Below, one piece after another: positions 32,855-42,477 of a stretch of 64,000 nt of DNA (its first letter is position 1; each line of letters begins with the position of its first letter). The notes below the pieces were generated by a model. The model was given only the letters and a program-made list of their open reading frames with translations. It made no database searches and was not told the DNA's origin. The stretch is taken from NCBI RefSeq assembly GCF_900240285.1, contig NZ_OESS01000001.1, positions 620,001 to 684,000 of the forward strand. The letters run 5' to 3'. A program made the translations under genes and the position numbers. The DNA is from Halobacillus sp. Marseille-P3879 (GTDB taxonomy: Bacteria > Bacillota > Bacilli > Bacillales > Halobacillaceae).

Positions 32855-35800
32855 GTGAAGCTCGTCAACCTATCCGTTAAGCGCCCCGTCGGCGTCATCA
32901 TGGTCGTTGCTGCAATTTTAGCGCTCGGCTTTGTTTCGCTGCGCTCACTCACGATTGACCTTTATCCTGAAATCGACCTTCCTGTAGCTGTCGTTTCCAC
33001 TCAATACGAGGAAGCAGCTCCACAGGAAGTTGAGCGACTCGTCAGTCAACCTGTTGAATCGTCAGTCAGCGCCATTGAAGGTCTGGAAGTGCTTCAATCC
33101 CAGTCCCAGTCTGGAGCCTCGCTCGTTTTCATGCAGTTCAGTATGGGAACGGATCTCGATAGTACGCTCCTTGAAGTACGGGAAAACGTCGATCAAGTGA
33201 CCGAAGCGCTTCCTGAAGGGGCAGGAGAGCCAAGCGTGCTTCGCTTTGATCCGCAGGCGCTTCCAATTATGACTGTCGGTTTATCGGGCGATTCACCTGA
33301 AGACCTTCAACGTGTAGCGGAAGATCAACTGATTCCACAAATCGAACGTCAGGAAGGCGTAGCGTCTGTCGATATCGAAGGCGGAAGCACGCGGCAGGTG
33401 GACATTTTGATCGATCGTTCCAAAATGGCCAGCTATGAACTCGATACCCAAACGATTACTCAAACCTTAAATGCCTCCAACCAGGCGGCTTCAGCCGGAT
33501 CCGTTGAAAAAGGCGATCAAGACATCCAGATTAGGATCGACGGCGAATTTGAGTCAGTGGAAGATATAGAAGAAACGACGATTCAATCACCATCCGGCGC
33601 CCAGGTGACACTTGATCAAATTGCCGAAATCGAAGAGAAATACGACTCAGACACCGTTTCCGAAGTCGGCGGCGAAGCGTCCGTAGCGCTTTCCATTATG
33701 AAGAAAACAGACGGAAATACGGTCGAAACCGCCAATAACGTGCGCGATGCCCTCGACGAGGTAAAAGGCGATCTGCCGGAGAACACGAATACCGAGGTCA
33801 TCCTCGATACGAGTGAGTTTATAAAAACATCGATCAACAGCGTCGTCATTAACATCATCCTGGGAGGCATTTTCTCGATTATCGTGCTCATGCTTTTCTT
33901 AAAAAGCTTCCGAGCAACACTTGTCATCGGCATCTCGATTCCAATCGCCATCATCTCCACGTTTACGCTCATGTACTTCACAGGCGAAACGCTGAACGTC
34001 CTTACGATGGGAGGACTCGCGCTCGGCATTGGAATGATGGTCGACAGCTCGATCGTTATATTAGAAAGTATTGTCAGTTACCGGCAGCGCGGCTACTCGA
34101 TGGTCGAAGCAGCGAAACAAGGAGCATCCGAACTCGCCCCCGCTGTTATCGCATCAGCTACGACCACACTCGTCGTCTTCCTGCCGATCATTTTTGTAGA
34201 AGGAATCGCTTCCGAGCTCTTTACACCGCTCGCGATCACGATCTCCTTCGCCTTAATCACAGCACTTGCCGTATCGGTGACCCTTATCCCAATGCTATCG
34301 TCCAAGCTGCTGACGAAACCTTTGCAGACAAGCGGCCGCCGCTATTGGTTCGACCGCTTCTTAGAAAAAGTTAACAATAAATACCGAACCCTGCTGCAAA
34401 AAGTACTCAAATGGCGTAAAACAACCATTGCCCTCACACTCGCAGCCATCGTCGGCAGCGTCGCCCTGATCCCAAGCATCGGCACCGAATTTATCCCACC
34501 GTCGGATCAAGGACAAATCGAAATCGACGTCGAAATGCCAGCCGCCACATCACTCGAAGGCACTCAGCAAACAACAGCAGCCATCGACCAGCGTCTGGAA
34601 AATTTCAGCGATGATATCGAAGTTCGTTACCTCTCGATTGGCGGAGGAGGCATGGGGGGAGATATAGGAAACGGAAGCTCCGACAGTGCCACGTACACCC
34701 TGCAGCTGGTCGACCCCGATCAGCGTGAACGTACGACTCAGGACATCATGAAGCAGATCGACGAAGAATTAAGCGATATACCAGGAGCAGAAATCGCCGT
34801 CACTGAACTTGACGCCGGCTTAGGCACAGGAGCCCCGCTGCAAATTCAGCTCAACGGCCCGGAATATGAAGTGCTTGATGAATTGTCTCAGCAGGTCACC
34901 TACGTCATGGAGGATGTAGATGGTGTAAGCGAACCGACATCTTCTACAGAAGAAGGCCGTCCGGAGATGAATATTGAAGTCGACCGTGACAAAGCCGCCC
35001 AATATGGGCTCACAGAGCAGGAAATCATCACCCAAGTGCAGACATCGTTCACTGGTCAGGTGGCAACGAGATACCGTGAAGCCAATGAGGAAATCGATGT
35101 TCAGATGATTTTGCCGGAGGAAGAACGACAGACCATTACTGATTTAGAAGGCATGTCAGTCCAGACCGCAAATGGAGGCATTATTCCACTGTCTACGGTC
35201 GCTGAGCTTGAACAGGTGCAGGGACCTGTCAATCTGCTGCGCGAAGATCAGCAGCCGCAGGTCAATGTTGAATCCGAGATTGTCGACCGGGACCTCGGCA
35301 GTACAACCGAAGATGTCCGTGCGGAACTTGAGAGTCTCAATTTTCCTGAAGGTTATTCGTACGAGATCGGCGGTCAGGCACAAGACATGGAAGAAGCGTT
35401 TGGAGACTTAGGACTCGCGCTCATCTTCTCGATCTTTCTCGTCTATGCCGTCATGGCCATTCAGTTTGAGAACTTCCTGTTTCCTTTTATTATTATGTTC
35501 TCGCTGCCTGCTACTGTGGTCGGCATTACGACTGGTTTGTTTATTACTGGCCTGCCGTTTAGCTTACCGGCATTCGTTGGAATTATTATGCTCGCCGGGA
35601 TCGTGGTCAACAATGCCATTGTGCTTGTTGACTACATCAATATACTCAGGGAGAAAGGGTACGACCGAACCGAAGCGATCTTAGACGCTGGCCCGAGCCG
35701 GTTGCGCCCGATCCTGATGACGACCCTGACAACAGTACTCGGAATGGTACCGCTCGCCATCGGTATCGGCCAGGGAGCTGAAGCCCAGCAGCCGCTCGCT

Positions 35801-35932
35801 GTGACGATCATCTTTGGCTTGACGATCTCAAGCTTCTTTACCCTTATCCTCATACCCGTCGTCTACACCTATTTTGACGATCTTTCAAGAAAAATTACCG
35901 GCTTCTTCCGCAAAAACCGCGACGAAGCTTAG
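32855..35932 (+). CDS. RND multidrug/surfactin-type efflux transporter (AcrB/SwrC-like)
   Basis: 1025 residues with the two-fold RND layout: TM1, a large extracytoplasmic loop, TM2-7, second loop, TM8-12. GGLALGIGMMVDSSIVILE in TM4 corresponds to the proton-relay region with conserved acidic residues, and the second half has the related PAFVGIIMLAGIVVNNAIVLVDY. GTG start. The closest known relative in Bacillus is SwrC (YerP), which confers surfactin resistance; the substrate here is unknown. Confidence 0.9.
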   Translation: MKLVNLSVKRPVGVIMVVAAILALGFVSLRSLTIDLYPEIDLPVAVVSTQYEEAAPQEVERLVSQPVESSVSAIEGLEVLQSQSQSGASLVFMQFSMGTDLDSTLLEVRENVDQVTEALPEGAGEPSVLRFDPQALPIMTVGLSGDSPEDLQRVAEDQLIPQIERQEGVASVDIEGGSTRQVDILIDRSKMASYELDTQTITQTLNASNQAASAGSVEKGDQDIQIRIDGEFESVEDIEETTIQSPSGAQVTLDQIAEIEEKYDSDTVSEVGGEASVALSIMKKTDGNTVETANNVRDALDEVKGDLPENTNTEVILDTSEFIKTSINSVVINIILGGIFSIIVLMLFLKSFRATLVIGISIPIAIISTFTLMYFTGETLNVLTMGGLALGIGMMVDSSIVILESIVSYRQRGYSMVEAAKQGASELAPAVIASATTTLVVFLPIIFVEGIASELFTPLAITISFALITALAVSVTLIPMLSSKLLTKPLQTSGRRYWFDRFLEKVNNKYRTLLQKVLKWRKTTIALTLAAIVGSVALIPSIGTEFIPPSDQGQIEIDVEMPAATSLEGTQQTTAAIDQRLENFSDDIEVRYLSIGGGGMGGDIGNGSSDSATYTLQLVDPDQRERTTQDIMKQIDEELSDIPGAEIAVTELDAGLGTGAPLQIQLNGPEYEVLDELSQQVTYVMEDVDGVSEPTSSTEEGRPEMNIEVDRDKAAQYGLTEQEIITQVQTSFTGQVATRYREANEEIDVQMILPEEERQTITDLEGMSVQTANGGIIPLSTVAELEQVQGPVNLLREDQQPQVNVESEIVDRDLGSTTEDVRAELESLNFPEGYSYEIGGQAQDMEEAFGDLGLALIFSIFLVYAVMAIQFENFLFPFIIMFSLPATVVGITTGLFITGLPFSLPAFVGIIMLAGIVVNNAIVLVDYINILREKGYDRTEAILDAGPSRLRPILMTTLTTVLGMVPLAIGIGQGAEAQQPLAVTIIFGLTISSFFTLILIPVVYTYFDDLSRKITGFFRKNRDEA

Positions 35933-35937
35933 TTTTA

Positions 35938-35966
35938 CCCCTGCCGTGCTGGCAGGGGACTTTTTA
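35938..35966 (+). terminator. Terminator after the RND operon
   Basis: Stem CCCCTGCC / GGCAGGGG, loop GTGCT, T5. Confidence 0.9.
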
Positions 35967-35983
35967 TTTTCCGGCAATATTCG

Positions 35984-36003
35984 ATTATTTCCCCGGAAAT
36001 AAT
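35984..36003. promoter_or_regulatory. 20-bp palindrome upstream of the first pgs operon
   Basis: ATTATTTCC-CC-GGAAATAAT, perfect 9-bp arms, about 190 bp before pgsB. Possible operator. The following 36004-36195 stretch is AT-rich; TTTACA (36103) and TATAAA (36124) are only 15 bp apart, so no promoter is called with confidence. Confidence 0.4.
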
Positions 36004-36195
36004 TCAAATAAATTTCTAACCTCCAGTAACCTGTCGAAATTCCTCCCGCCCCGTCGACAAATCAAAAATTTTCTAAAGCAAATTTACAATCCTTTGAAAA
36101 CCTTTACATAAACCTTACAAAACTATAAAAAAATCAACAAATTCATATGATAGGTTTTGAGTGTAGAAAGAGTAAAAGAGAGGGAAGGGGATCAG

Positions 36196-37386
36196 ATGTT
36201 ACTTATACCGCTTATGATCATCATCGCGCTTTGTCTCGGCATCTTTGAATTAATCAGGCACCAGCGCCGTATTCATTCGATTCCAATTCGAGTGAATGTG
36301 AATGGTGTACGAGGGAAATCCACCGTGACGCGATTGATTACAGGGGTGTTGAAGGAAGCGGGCAAGAAAACCGTCGGTAAGACGACCGGTACATCAGCCC
36401 GTATGATTTACTGGCATACGAATGAAGAAAAGCCGATACAGCGCCGGCTGGAGGGACCGAATATCAGTGAGCAGAAACACGTCGTCACTGAAACGCGCAA
36501 GCTTAAGGCTGAAGCATTAGTGAGCGAGTGCATGGCTGTCAATCCGGACTATCAGATTACGTTTCAAAATCAAATGCTGCAGGCGAATATTGGTGTGATT
36601 GTCAATGTTCTTGAGGATCATCTTGACGTCATGGGACCGACGCTGGATGAGGTGGCGGAAGCTTTTACTGCGACGATTCCTTACCGCGGCCATCTTATTC
36701 TTACAGAGTCTCCATATACATCTTATTTTAGAAAAATAGCCAGAAAGCGCAAAACCCGTGTCATTATGGCGGATAACTCGAGAATTACAGAAGAATACTT
36801 ACGCAAGTTTGAATATATGGTGTTTCCTGAGAATGCCTCCCTCGCGTTAGCGGTTGCGGAGGCGCTTCATATTGATGAGGAAACAGCGTTTCGCGGAATG
36901 TTAAAGGCGCAGCCGGACCCTGGAGCGATGAGGATTATGCCGTTTATGGACGAGAAGGATCCTTGCTACTTTATCAATGGATTTGCCGCCAATGATGCTG
37001 CATCCACACTCAACATATGGCGGCGCATCGAACAGACAAGCTATCCGCATGAGAAGCCCATCGTGATTATGAACTGCCGGGAGGACCGCGTCGACCGCAC
37101 GGAGCTGTTTGCACGTGACGTGCTGCCGCATATTCAGGCCGATCGGCTCGTGCTCATCGGGGAGATGACCTATCCGATCATAGAAGCCTATCAACAGGGT
37201 GATCTCTCATGCCGCTCTATTATGAATCTTGAAAAACAGTCAACCGAAGAGATATTCCAGGCTCTCACGCCTTATCTTAACAAAAAAGTCATTTACGGCG
37301 TCGGTAATATTCATGGCGCCGCCGAACCGTTAATCGAAAAATTCAAGACGAAGCATCAACCGAAAAAAGAATTAGTCGTCAGCTAG
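36196..37386 (+). CDS. pgsB: Poly-gamma-glutamate synthase PgsB (CapB), copy 1
   Basis: 396 residues, amide-ligase family. An N-terminal membrane anchor (1-20), then the ATP-binding loop NGVRGKST at 36-43, the KTTGTSARMIYW and RLEGPNISEQ blocks, and VNVLEDHLDVMGPT. It is the catalytic subunit that polymerises glutamate at the membrane with PgsC. ATG 36196 with AAGGGG upstream is chosen; the in-frame start at 36157 lacks an RBS. It heads pgsB-pgsC-pgsA-ggt-pgsE. Confidence 0.95.
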   Translation: MLLIPLMIIIALCLGIFELIRHQRRIHSIPIRVNVNGVRGKSTVTRLITGVLKEAGKKTVGKTTGTSARMIYWHTNEEKPIQRRLEGPNISEQKHVVTETRKLKAEALVSECMAVNPDYQITFQNQMLQANIGVIVNVLEDHLDVMGPTLDEVAEAFTATIPYRGHLILTESPYTSYFRKIARKRKTRVIMADNSRITEEYLRKFEYMVFPENASLALAVAEALHIDEETAFRGMLKAQPDPGAMRIMPFMDEKDPCYFINGFAANDAASTLNIWRRIEQTSYPHEKPIVIMNCREDRVDRTELFARDVLPHIQADRLVLIGEMTYPIIEAYQQGDLSCRSIMNLEKQSTEEIFQALTPYLNKKVIYGVGNIHGAAEPLIEKFKTKHQPKKELVVS

Positions 37387-37396
37387 GAGGCGTCCC

Positions 37397-37846
37397 ATGT
37401 TTGGATCTGATTTGTATATATCGTTAGTTGTAGGTGTGATTTTAAGTCTGATTTATTCTGAAAAAACCGGCATCCTGCCCGCCGGCCTCATCGTACCCGG
37501 TTACCTGGCGTTAAGCTTTGACCAGCCGGTGTACATGCTGACCGTTTTTATGATCAGCTTTTTAACGTATTTCATTGTCCAGCACGGGATTGCCCGATTT
37601 ACGATCCTGTACGGCCGGAGGAAATTCGCCGCTATGCTGACGACGGGCATTGTCATTAAACTGCTTCTTGATGCCGTATACCCGATCGTGCCGTTTGAGG
37701 TTTACGAGCTCCGCGGCATCGGAGTTATTGTTCCTGGTTTGATCGCAAACACTATTCAGAAGCAAGGCATGTTTCCAACGGTAATCAGCACACTGCTTCT
37801 CAGCGGCCTTACGTTTTTAATTATGTTTGCTTACTTCTTATTTTAG
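37397..37846 (+). CDS. pgsC: Poly-gamma-glutamate synthase membrane subunit PgsC, copy 1
   Basis: 149 residues with four or five hydrophobic segments and the conserved YSEKTGILPAGLIVPGYLAL, FTILYGRRKFAAMLT and VIVPGLIANTIQKQG blocks of PgsC/CapC. Functions with PgsB as the polymerase core. RBS AGGAGG. Confidence 0.94.
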   Translation: MFGSDLYISLVVGVILSLIYSEKTGILPAGLIVPGYLALSFDQPVYMLTVFMISFLTYFIVQHGIARFTILYGRRKFAAMLTTGIVIKLLLDAVYPIVPFEVYELRGIGVIVPGLIANTIQKQGMFPTVISTLLLSGLTFLIMFAYFLF

Positions 37847-37858
37847 GGTGACTACTAT

Positions 37859-39019
37859 ATGGCAAAAAAACTGAACATGAAAGAAAAGATGTTAAAGCAC
37901 AGCAAATGGCACAAAAAACGCGCCCCTTTTCATACGTTTACAGCCTTGCTGGTTGTCCTTGCGCTCGTTTATCCACTCAATCATTTATTAAGGCCATCAG
38001 CCATCGCGGTAGAGGAGGGGAATGACCGATTCACCGCATCGGTCGTCGGTGACATCATGTTTGGACGATTTGTCGAAAACGTTGCTGAGAAAGACTCTTA
38101 CGATGCGCATTTTGACAACGTCCGTGACTTGTTTAACCAATCTGATTACGTCGCCGGCAACTTCGAGAATCCGGTCGTCCTTAACGACGATGCCATTCCG
38201 ATTGAAAAAGCGTACAACTTTAAGACGAAGCCGGAAGCCGTCGAAGCCCTGGATAACGCCAATTTCACCGTCGCCAATCTTGCCAATAACAACGTGCTCG
38301 ACTACGGCATAGCCGGATTAACCGATACGATGAACACTTTTAACGATGCAGAAACCGACTTCATCGGCGCTGGGCAGAATTTATCTGAAGCGGGAGCGAT
38401 TCACTATAAAGAATACAATGGCGTCACGGTCGCAAGTCTCGGCTTTAACGATATCCTTGATTACAGTACCCAGGCGACCGAAACGGCAGCTGGTGTGCTC
38501 GGTGCTGATCCGGAGACGTTTATGCCGCTCATTGAAGAAGCGAAAGCCAACGCCGATCTCGTTTTCGTCCACGTGCACTGGGGCAAAGAATACGAGCACG
38601 ATATCCAGCCTAAGCAGCGCGACTATGCGCACGCCATGGCTGAAGCAGGAGCCGATGCGATTTTCGGTACTCACGCCCACGTGCTGGCCCCTATTGAGAA
38701 ATACAAAGACACTGTCATATTTTACAGTCTTGGGAACTTCATTTTTGATCAAGGCTGGTCGCGCACGAAGGAATCCGCCATTGTCCAGTATCATCTGGAG
38801 CAGGACGGCTCCGCCCGGTTTGAAGTACTGCCAGCCTACATTGAAGATACTAAGCCGTCACCATTGAAGGAAAACAACCATTACCGCAACACACCCATTT
38901 TAAGAAAGATGACAAAGGAACTTGACGACGCAGACTGGAACAAGCAAGGCAACCGTGCCGTCATCCCTGTCGATCACTCACACATCACAGCCGAGGAGGA
39001 GAGCAGCCGTGCAGAATAA
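37859..39019 (+). CDS. pgsA: Poly-gamma-glutamate export/assembly protein PgsA (CapA)
   Basis: 386 residues: a basic cytosolic N terminus, one membrane anchor (about 28-46) and an extracytoplasmic CapA domain of the metallophosphoesterase-like superfamily, with GDIMFGR, AGNFENP, HVHWGKEYEH and FGTHAHVLAPIE. Needed for polymer assembly and transport. Its 3' end overlaps the next gene by 11 bp in another frame. Confidence 0.93.
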   Translation: MAKKLNMKEKMLKHSKWHKKRAPFHTFTALLVVLALVYPLNHLLRPSAIAVEEGNDRFTASVVGDIMFGRFVENVAEKDSYDAHFDNVRDLFNQSDYVAGNFENPVVLNDDAIPIEKAYNFKTKPEAVEALDNANFTVANLANNNVLDYGIAGLTDTMNTFNDAETDFIGAGQNLSEAGAIHYKEYNGVTVASLGFNDILDYSTQATETAAGVLGADPETFMPLIEEAKANADLVFVHVHWGKEYEHDIQPKQRDYAHAMAEAGADAIFGTHAHVLAPIEKYKDTVIFYSLGNFIFDQGWSRTKESAIVQYHLEQDGSARFEVLPAYIEDTKPSPLKENNHYRNTPILRKMTKELDDADWNKQGNRAVIPVDHSHITAEEESSRAE

Positions 39020-40670
39020 GATCATCATCACTGTCCTGTCCGCCATCGTCATCGGCGGCATGTGGTTTTACTACCAGGTCGAAGGCGTATCGCCCGAGCT
39101 TGCGATATTTAATCAAGGAGATAAACAAACCGACCGCGATCCCGTTGAAACCGTAGATGGCTACGGCGTCAGCGCCTCCAATCCGCTTGCCGTCGAAGCC
39201 GGTATGGAAATTTTAGAAAAAGGAGGATCTGCCGCAGACGCCGCTGTCACCGTATCCTACGTCTTAAGCGTGGTTGAGCCATACGGTTCCGGCATTGGAG
39301 GGGGAGGCGAAACGCTTTATTACCCTGCCGACGGCGAACCGACAACCTACGTCTATAACGAAAATGCACCATTAAACGGACAGATGCCCGACGATAACGT
39401 AGGACTGCCCGGATTTGTTAAAGGCATGGAACGCCTGAATAAAGACCTCGGCAACCTGAAGATGAGCGAACTGATCCAGCCCGCGATCGACATTGCCGAA
39501 GAGGGCTTTAAAGTCGACAACAGCCTGCATGGACGTCTCGAAGCCGCCCAATATCGCATGCCGATATCCGAGCTGCCGCACCTGTATCCCGGCGGCACCC
39601 CCGTCAATCCAGGCGTTGAAATCAAGCAGGAACAGCTCGCCGGAACACTCAAAGCGATACGCGACGGAGGAGCCGACAGCTTTTACAACGACCAGCTCGG
39701 CCAGAACTTCCTCGCCCAGACATCCGGCCATACCGAACAAGACTTAACCCAGTACGAAGTCAAGACAGCCGCACCAGCAAAAGGCAGCTTCGCCGGCTAC
39801 GACGTGCTCACCGCACCCCCGCCCTTTGGCGGCACCACCTTAATTCAGACCTTAAACATGGTTGAAGACATCGGGTTGGAAAAAGCTGCAGCGAATGACG
39901 AACAATATATCCACCTCTTAGGGGAAGTGATTAAACGAAGCTACAGCGATCGGTTAGGCACAATCAGCGATCCTGAATTTAATCCGATTAATGTAGACGA
40001 ATTAACAAGCGACGCCTATGCGGAAAAACTGGCCTCTGACATTTCAATGGAGAATCTATCAGAGGAGTACGAGATTAACGACAGCCCCGCAGACGAGGCC
40101 GATCACAACAACACGACTCATTTCGTAATCGTCGATAAAGAAGGCAACATGGCATCGACTACAAATACGCTCAGCAACTTTTTTGGCTCCGGCAAATTCG
40201 TCGACGGCTACTTTTTAAACAACCAGCTGTCTAATTTCAGCGAAACCCCAGGATCCGTTAACGCTCCAGAACCCGGCAAAAGTCCGCGAAGCTACACGGC
40301 ACCGACCATCTTAGCGAAGGACGGCCAGCCGTTTATGGGAATTGGAACACCGGGCGGGAAGCGGATCCCGATGATGATTGCTGACGTGCTCACCCGTCAT
40401 CTGCTGCTCGATCAGCCGCTTGAAGACGTCGTCGAAGCACCTCGCTTTTACGTGGAAGAAGAGGAGGTGATCATGGAAGAAGCCTTTGCCGACAACTTAG
40501 ATGAAGACACGAAAGCCAAGCTTCAGGTCCAAGGATACAGACTCGACACCTACAACTCGGACCAATTTTACGGCGCCATCCACAGCCTCGTCATCAACCG
40601 CGACAAGGAAATGATGTACGGCGCCTCCGACAGCCGCCGTGCCGGCGACTGGCAAATCAAAGAAAACTAG
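39009..40670 (+). CDS. Gamma-glutamyltranspeptidase-type PGA depolymerase/anchorase (PgsD/CapD), copy 1
   Basis: 553-residue Ntn hydrolase with an N-terminal membrane anchor (about 4-22). Autoprocessing should occur before Thr369 in NNTTHFVIVDKEG; the GSGIGGGG loop and PGGKRIPMM segment belong to the family. CapD anchors or trims the polymer; whether this one anchors or hydrolyses cannot be told. GTG 39009 is chosen because GAGGAGGAGAG (38992 onward) precedes it and the product then begins with the membrane anchor. Confidence 0.88.
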   Translation: MQNKIIITVLSAIVIGGMWFYYQVEGVSPELAIFNQGDKQTDRDPVETVDGYGVSASNPLAVEAGMEILEKGGSAADAAVTVSYVLSVVEPYGSGIGGGGETLYYPADGEPTTYVYNENAPLNGQMPDDNVGLPGFVKGMERLNKDLGNLKMSELIQPAIDIAEEGFKVDNSLHGRLEAAQYRMPISELPHLYPGGTPVNPGVEIKQEQLAGTLKAIRDGGADSFYNDQLGQNFLAQTSGHTEQDLTQYEVKTAAPAKGSFAGYDVLTAPPPFGGTTLIQTLNMVEDIGLEKAAANDEQYIHLLGEVIKRSYSDRLGTISDPEFNPINVDELTSDAYAEKLASDISMENLSEEYEINDSPADEADHNNTTHFVIVDKEGNMASTTNTLSNFFGSGKFVDGYFLNNQLSNFSETPGSVNAPEPGKSPRSYTAPTILAKDGQPFMGIGTPGGKRIPMMIADVLTRHLLLDQPLEDVVEAPRFYVEEEEVIMEEAFADNLDEDTKAKLQVQGYRLDTYNSDQFYGAIHSLVINRDKEMMYGASDSRRAGDWQIKEN

Positions 40671-40682
40671 GAGAGACCTGAT

Positions 40683-40859
40683 ATGATAAAAAAACTATTA
40701 AAAGAATCACGCTCTTTTCTGTTACTTGCACTCGTCATCATTGCCATGGCCACATTTAAACAAGTCGACACCATTACCGAAGAAGACAAAACCTTTATCG
40801 AAAACTACAATACCGAACAAACCAATAATCAGGAAGACGAATCCATCGTCCGCAACTGA
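40683..40859 (+). CDS. pgsE: PgsE/CapE-like small membrane protein
   Basis: 58 residues, ATG 40683 after AGGAGAG. Basic start (MIKKLLKESR), one membrane helix (about 11-24), acidic hydrophilic tail. Size, topology and position as last gene of the pgs operon match PgsE (YwtC), which stimulates polymer production in B. subtilis. Confidence 0.75.
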   Translation: MIKKLLKESRSFLLLALVIIAMATFKQVDTITEEDKTFIENYNTEQTNNQEDESIVRN

Positions 40860-40887
40860 GCTCCCGTCAGAGGGAGCTCGTTTTTTT
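40858..40887 (+). terminator. Terminator of pgs operon 1
   Basis: Stem GAGCTCCC / GGGAGCTC, loop GTCAGA, T7. It overlaps the pgsE stop codon by two bases. Confidence 0.9.
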
Positions 40888-40888
40888 C

Positions 40889-40972
40889 GTTAAGGCGCAA
40901 ACCTGTCGCGTTAGGCCGTAATCCTCTCGAGTTAAGTCGTAATCCCCTTACGTTAGGGGCTAATCCCGTTAA
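40889..40972. repeat. Four degenerate 21-bp tandem repeats
   Basis: Units start at 40889, 40910, 40931 and 40952, each beginning GTTA(A/G)G and containing (C/G)TAATCC or CAAACC near the middle, for example GTTAAGTCGTAATCCCCTTAC. Period exactly 21 bp, i.e. two helical turns. Directly behind the pgs operon terminator. Confidence 0.75.
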
Positions 40973-40995
40973 ATTAAGGAACATTTTTGTAGTTA

Positions 40996-41136
40996 ATGAA
41001 TCTTAAAGATTTAAAAATCAGAGCAGAACTGATTGCTAAAACAGACAGATTTCGAGAAGATGGGTACGAAGGTTTTAATATGGCTGAAGCAATGCCGAGA
41101 TTAACATCCAATAAGGACACCGACAAATTTAAGTAA
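40996..41136 (+). CDS. Small unrecognised ORF upstream of the SDR gene
   Basis: A 46-residue reading frame, MNLKDLKIRAELIAKTDRF at the start, with a protein-like composition (basic, charged, helical). Weak RBS (TAAGGA, 15 bases away). It may be a leader peptide, a small gene, or the tail of a lost larger gene of the SDR operon. The stop codon overlaps the RBS of the next gene. Confidence 0.35.
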   Translation: MNLKDLKIRAELIAKTDRFREDGYEGFNMAEAMPRLTSNKDTDKFK

Positions 41137-41147
41137 GGAGTTTTCTT

Positions 41148-41903
41148 ATGAATCAACTATTTGACTTATCGAATAAGGTTGCTGTCGTAACCGGGGGCAA
41201 CCGCGGTCTTGGAAAAGACATCGCATTAGGCCTGGCTAGTGCTGGGGCTGACGTGGTTGTGATAGCGAGAAATGTGAAAGAAGAAGTAGTAGATGAATTG
41301 CGTAACGAGGGTGTAAAAGCGTTAGGAATAAACTTCGATTTAAAGCACAGTGAGAAGTATGATGAGTTAATTGAGCGCGTGACGAATGAATTCGGCAGGG
41401 TGGATATTTTAGTAAACAACGCCGGGGTGCAGAAGCGTCACCCTTCAGTTGAATTTCCTAAAGAAGATTGGGATTTTGTTATGGACATTAATGCAAACGC
41501 TGTCTTTTTGCTGTGCCAGAAATTTGGCAGAAAAATGATTGAACAAGGCAGCGGCAAAATTATTAATATGGCGTCGATGCTCTCTTTTCATGGCGGATAC
41601 ACCGTTCCTGCCTATGCGGCGAGCAAGGGGGCTGTGATGCAGTTTACCAAGTCACTGGCTAATGAGTGGGCCGAAAAAGGGGTCAACGTCAATTGCATTG
41701 CGCCAGGTTATATGGCCACTGAAATGAATACAGCGTTGATCAATGATGAAAAAAGAAATCAGGAAATCCTCGGGCGGATTCCTGCAAAAAGATGGGGAGA
41801 ACCAACAGACTTACGTGGAGCAGCCATCTTTTTAGCTTCCCGTGCCTCTGACTATATTCACGGTTTTACACTCGCGGTGGATGGAGGATACTTAGGTCGA
41901 TAA
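41148..41903 (+). CDS. SDR-family oxidoreductase (KduD/gluconate dehydrogenase-like)
   Basis: 251-residue classical short-chain dehydrogenase: TGGNRGLGKDIA cofactor loop near residue 15, NNAGVQ, catalytic Tyr-x-x-x-Lys in YAASKGAVMQF, and the C-terminal DGGYLGR. Closest named families are 2-deoxy-D-gluconate 3-dehydrogenase (KduD) and gluconate 5-dehydrogenase; substrate not determinable. It sits alone between the two pgs operons with no kdu/uxu genes nearby. RBS TAAGGAG. Confidence 0.82.
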   Translation: MNQLFDLSNKVAVVTGGNRGLGKDIALGLASAGADVVVIARNVKEEVVDELRNEGVKALGINFDLKHSEKYDELIERVTNEFGRVDILVNNAGVQKRHPSVEFPKEDWDFVMDINANAVFLLCQKFGRKMIEQGSGKIINMASMLSFHGGYTVPAYAASKGAVMQFTKSLANEWAEKGVNVNCIAPGYMATEMNTALINDEKRNQEILGRIPAKRWGEPTDLRGAAIFLASRASDYIHGFTLAVDGGYLGR

Positions 41904-41917
41904 AAACCCAAAACGAT

Positions 41918-41957
41918 AAACCTCAATCTTAAAACAAGTAAGATTGAGGTTTTTTTA
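41918..41957 (+). terminator. Terminator after the SDR gene
   Basis: 13-14 bp stem AAACCTCAATCTTA / TAAGATTGAGGTTT, loop AAACAAG, T7. Confidence 0.93.
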
Positions 41958-42477
41958 TGGGAAACACCTGAGTCGTGATACCCCCATCAATCTCAAGCCA
42001 TGAGACAAACCACCTAAATGGATGAATTTTCTTCTGTAAGTCTTCATTTTCCCCTACAATTTAACAGTAAAAATAAAACATAAAACCAATATATTTACAA
42101 TAAAGTTGGGTCCTTCCTAAATTATTTCAATCACGCGACAGGAAAAATAGCGCCCAGGTCATAGTCTTAGATTCGCAGCTTCTACTCCACGGTTTTGTTT
42201 CATCCTCCATCCATGCGGTTTTTGTCGAATTTTGTTTAGAATCCAAGATGATAATATTGGAAAAATTACCACCATATATGGAATAAATACATCAATCGGA
42301 CTACATAAGTATAGATTTAGTATGTCATCTAGTTGTTATCATTTTTAATCCTTGTGTAACTGCAAAGTAATTGATCTCTAGTATATTGGATTGCGGACTA
42401 ACCCGTGCATCCCACTCAACCAATCCAGCCTGCGGGGGGCGTCCGAATACATGAGATCGATGCTATGGAGGTAAAAC
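41958..42477. other. 520-bp AT-rich non-coding region before pgs operon 2
   Basis: No reading frame of protein-like composition on either strand and no repeat of the families seen elsewhere. It must hold the promoter of the second pgs operon, but no hexamer pair with correct spacing stands out. GGAGG at about 42466 is the pgsB RBS. Confidence 0.5.
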
